A stretch of DNA of 64,000 nt from Fragilaria radians. Its lineage: Eukaryota; Bacillariophyta; Fragilariophyceae; Fragilariales; Fragilariaceae. The stretch covers positions 277,305 to 341,304 of the forward strand of contig CAAAJI010000004.1 in NCBI GenBank assembly GCA_900642245.1, given 5' to 3'. The notes beneath the pieces are model-generated. The model saw only the letters and a program-made list of their open reading frames with translations, was not told where the DNA came from and searched no databases. Below are positions 62,974 through 64,000 of this stretch, piece after piece; position 1 is the first letter of the stretch; each line of letters opens with the position of its first letter. A program made the translations under genes and the position numbers.

Positions 62974-64000
62974 TGCTATTGAACCTTCACAAAATTCAAA
63001 TTGCATTTAGAAACAAACGCACGTTAACACTTCCTTGATAAATCCATGCACATCCTAATAGATATGTAATTTTAATCATGCTTTCATGCCTTCGCATCAA
63101 CAGCACATCCTAATAGAAATGTAACTTTTATACAATATCTCAAGATGGAAATTAGAGTCCAATTTCTCTGAAAATAAAGGGATGTGCATTTAAATCGGTA
63201 CAATTGTCCCTGTCTACATTAATCTAAGTATGTTTACTGCTTCAATGAATGTAATTGCTAAAGCATACTTATATCAACAGTGAATAGTCCCAAAATGACC
63301 AATTCCTGTACAATTTAATGACCTGCAAATTAGATTGGACTTCAAATTTTCATAATTCCAACTTGTTGAGCACTAGCTTGTAAGCCTCGGAACTATCTAT
63401 CCTCAAGTGGTAAATGAATGAGATAGGTTTTCTGCTCAGAATTCTCCATTACTTTTTCTTTAGAAAATATTGAATGAGTCAGATATAAAAATATTAGTGT
63501 GACCTTCATGGGACATTTTTGATATTAGCTACTAAACCGTCAAAACTTTGACACACAAAAAGGTTCTTGATACAGTCAATGAAACTCTCTGGAAGCATTG
63601 TTCCTTTAAATAAAATCGTCACTCTGGGGGTAAGTGCACGACTTAAAATTGAGATCAGAAATATATGAAAGAATTAGTGACTACGTTGACTTTCTCTTAT
63701 TTGTTTTCACTAATCGTTAAATCAGTACAACGAACCAAAGTCATTGGGAATCTGTGAGGCATCTACCATACTCCTCATAAACTTTTAAATCTCTGAACGA
63801 CAAAGGCATTAGGGGAAAATCGTGCCAGAGATTGTTCCAAGATATTAGAAATATGAGTATAATAGTTAACTGACAAGCAATATGTGCTACGTTGAAGTGA
63901 TCCTACAAGCCTCTCCACTGCTGCTATACAAGTAATATATTGAGGCTATGGGTGTCTGGACTATGGGACACAGTATCCAACCAGAGAACTAGATGCTTTG
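62974..64000. other. 3' intergenic region to the window edge
   Basis: No gene seen. A 55-bp-spaced direct repeat GCACATCCTAATAGATATG occurs at 63048 and, with changes, at 63103. Confidence 0.5.

Noticed and set aside
1..64000. tRNA, rRNA or CRISPR array
   Set aside because: No box A/B pair, rRNA-like block or regularly spaced repeat array was found by eye; a tool search would be needed to exclude a divergent tRNA.

Overview
This window is eukaryotic nuclear DNA, most likely from a diatom or a close stramenopile with a secondary red plastid. The reasons are: single-exon or few-intron genes on both strands, short introns (about 65-110 bp) with GTAAGT-type donors, long AT-rich gaps, and several N-termini that combine a signal peptide with an ASAFAP-like motif (for example ALPFAP and ASSFML), as in proteins sent to four-membrane plastids. 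The housekeeping set (VPS51, POLE2, FIGNL1, NUP58, a VMA12-type factor) is eukaryotic. The genus cannot be fixed from the sequence.

Layout. 1-1100: the 5' part of an endocytic-looking protein with NPF motifs and a PH-like domain, cut by the window edge. 2741-3741: a two-exon membrane-anchored glutaredoxin-like protein. 5105-8287: VPS51 of the GARP/EARP tethers. 9197-12761: a convergent pair, a plastid-type pfkB/Mak32-like protein and a PPR protein. 13592-15453: a small plastid-type protein and a three-exon Prx5-type peroxiredoxin. 18409-19557: a methyltransferase. 19.6-21.0 kb: decayed Ty1/copia sequence. 21167-23705: POLE2 (two exons) convergent with a VMA12/TMEM199-type V-ATPase assembly factor. 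26500-27658: a two-exon ankyrin protein. 30401-31464: an H1-like winged-helix protein convergent with a small plastid membrane protein. 31.5-35.8 kb: gene-poor, with a probable copia tail. 35876-36454: a CUE-like protein. 37599-40315: cytochrome b5 reductase convergent with a two-exon ATP-grasp enzyme. 42471-45899: a 1142-residue plastid-type coiled-coil protein. 47080-47772: a LIN37-like protein. 48.66-49.15 kb: a copia reverse transcriptase relic. 49289-55102: an unusual AP2 / SNF2-like / zinc-finger protein convergent with FIGNL1. 56438-59495: a papain-type protease convergent with the FG nucleoporin NUP58. 61639-62973: an exostosin-family glycosyltransferase.

How the genes fit together. 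There is no operon or obvious cluster. Neighbours often meet tail to tail with 3' gaps of 39-250 bp. Themes are nuclear functions (POLE2, FIGNL1, NUP58, H1-like, LIN37-like, AP2 protein), membrane traffic and acidification (VPS51, PH/NPF protein, VMA12-type, CUE-like), and plastid proteins of unknown role.

The main candidates for something undescribed are the 1275-residue AP2 protein, which joins a SNF2-like region lacking a recognisable Walker A to a Cys/His finger, two AP2-like modules and a possible FHA-like end, and the 1142-residue plastid-type protein. Intergenic DNA carries many two- or three-copy tandem duplications of 28-53 bp. No tRNA, rRNA or CRISPR array was seen.
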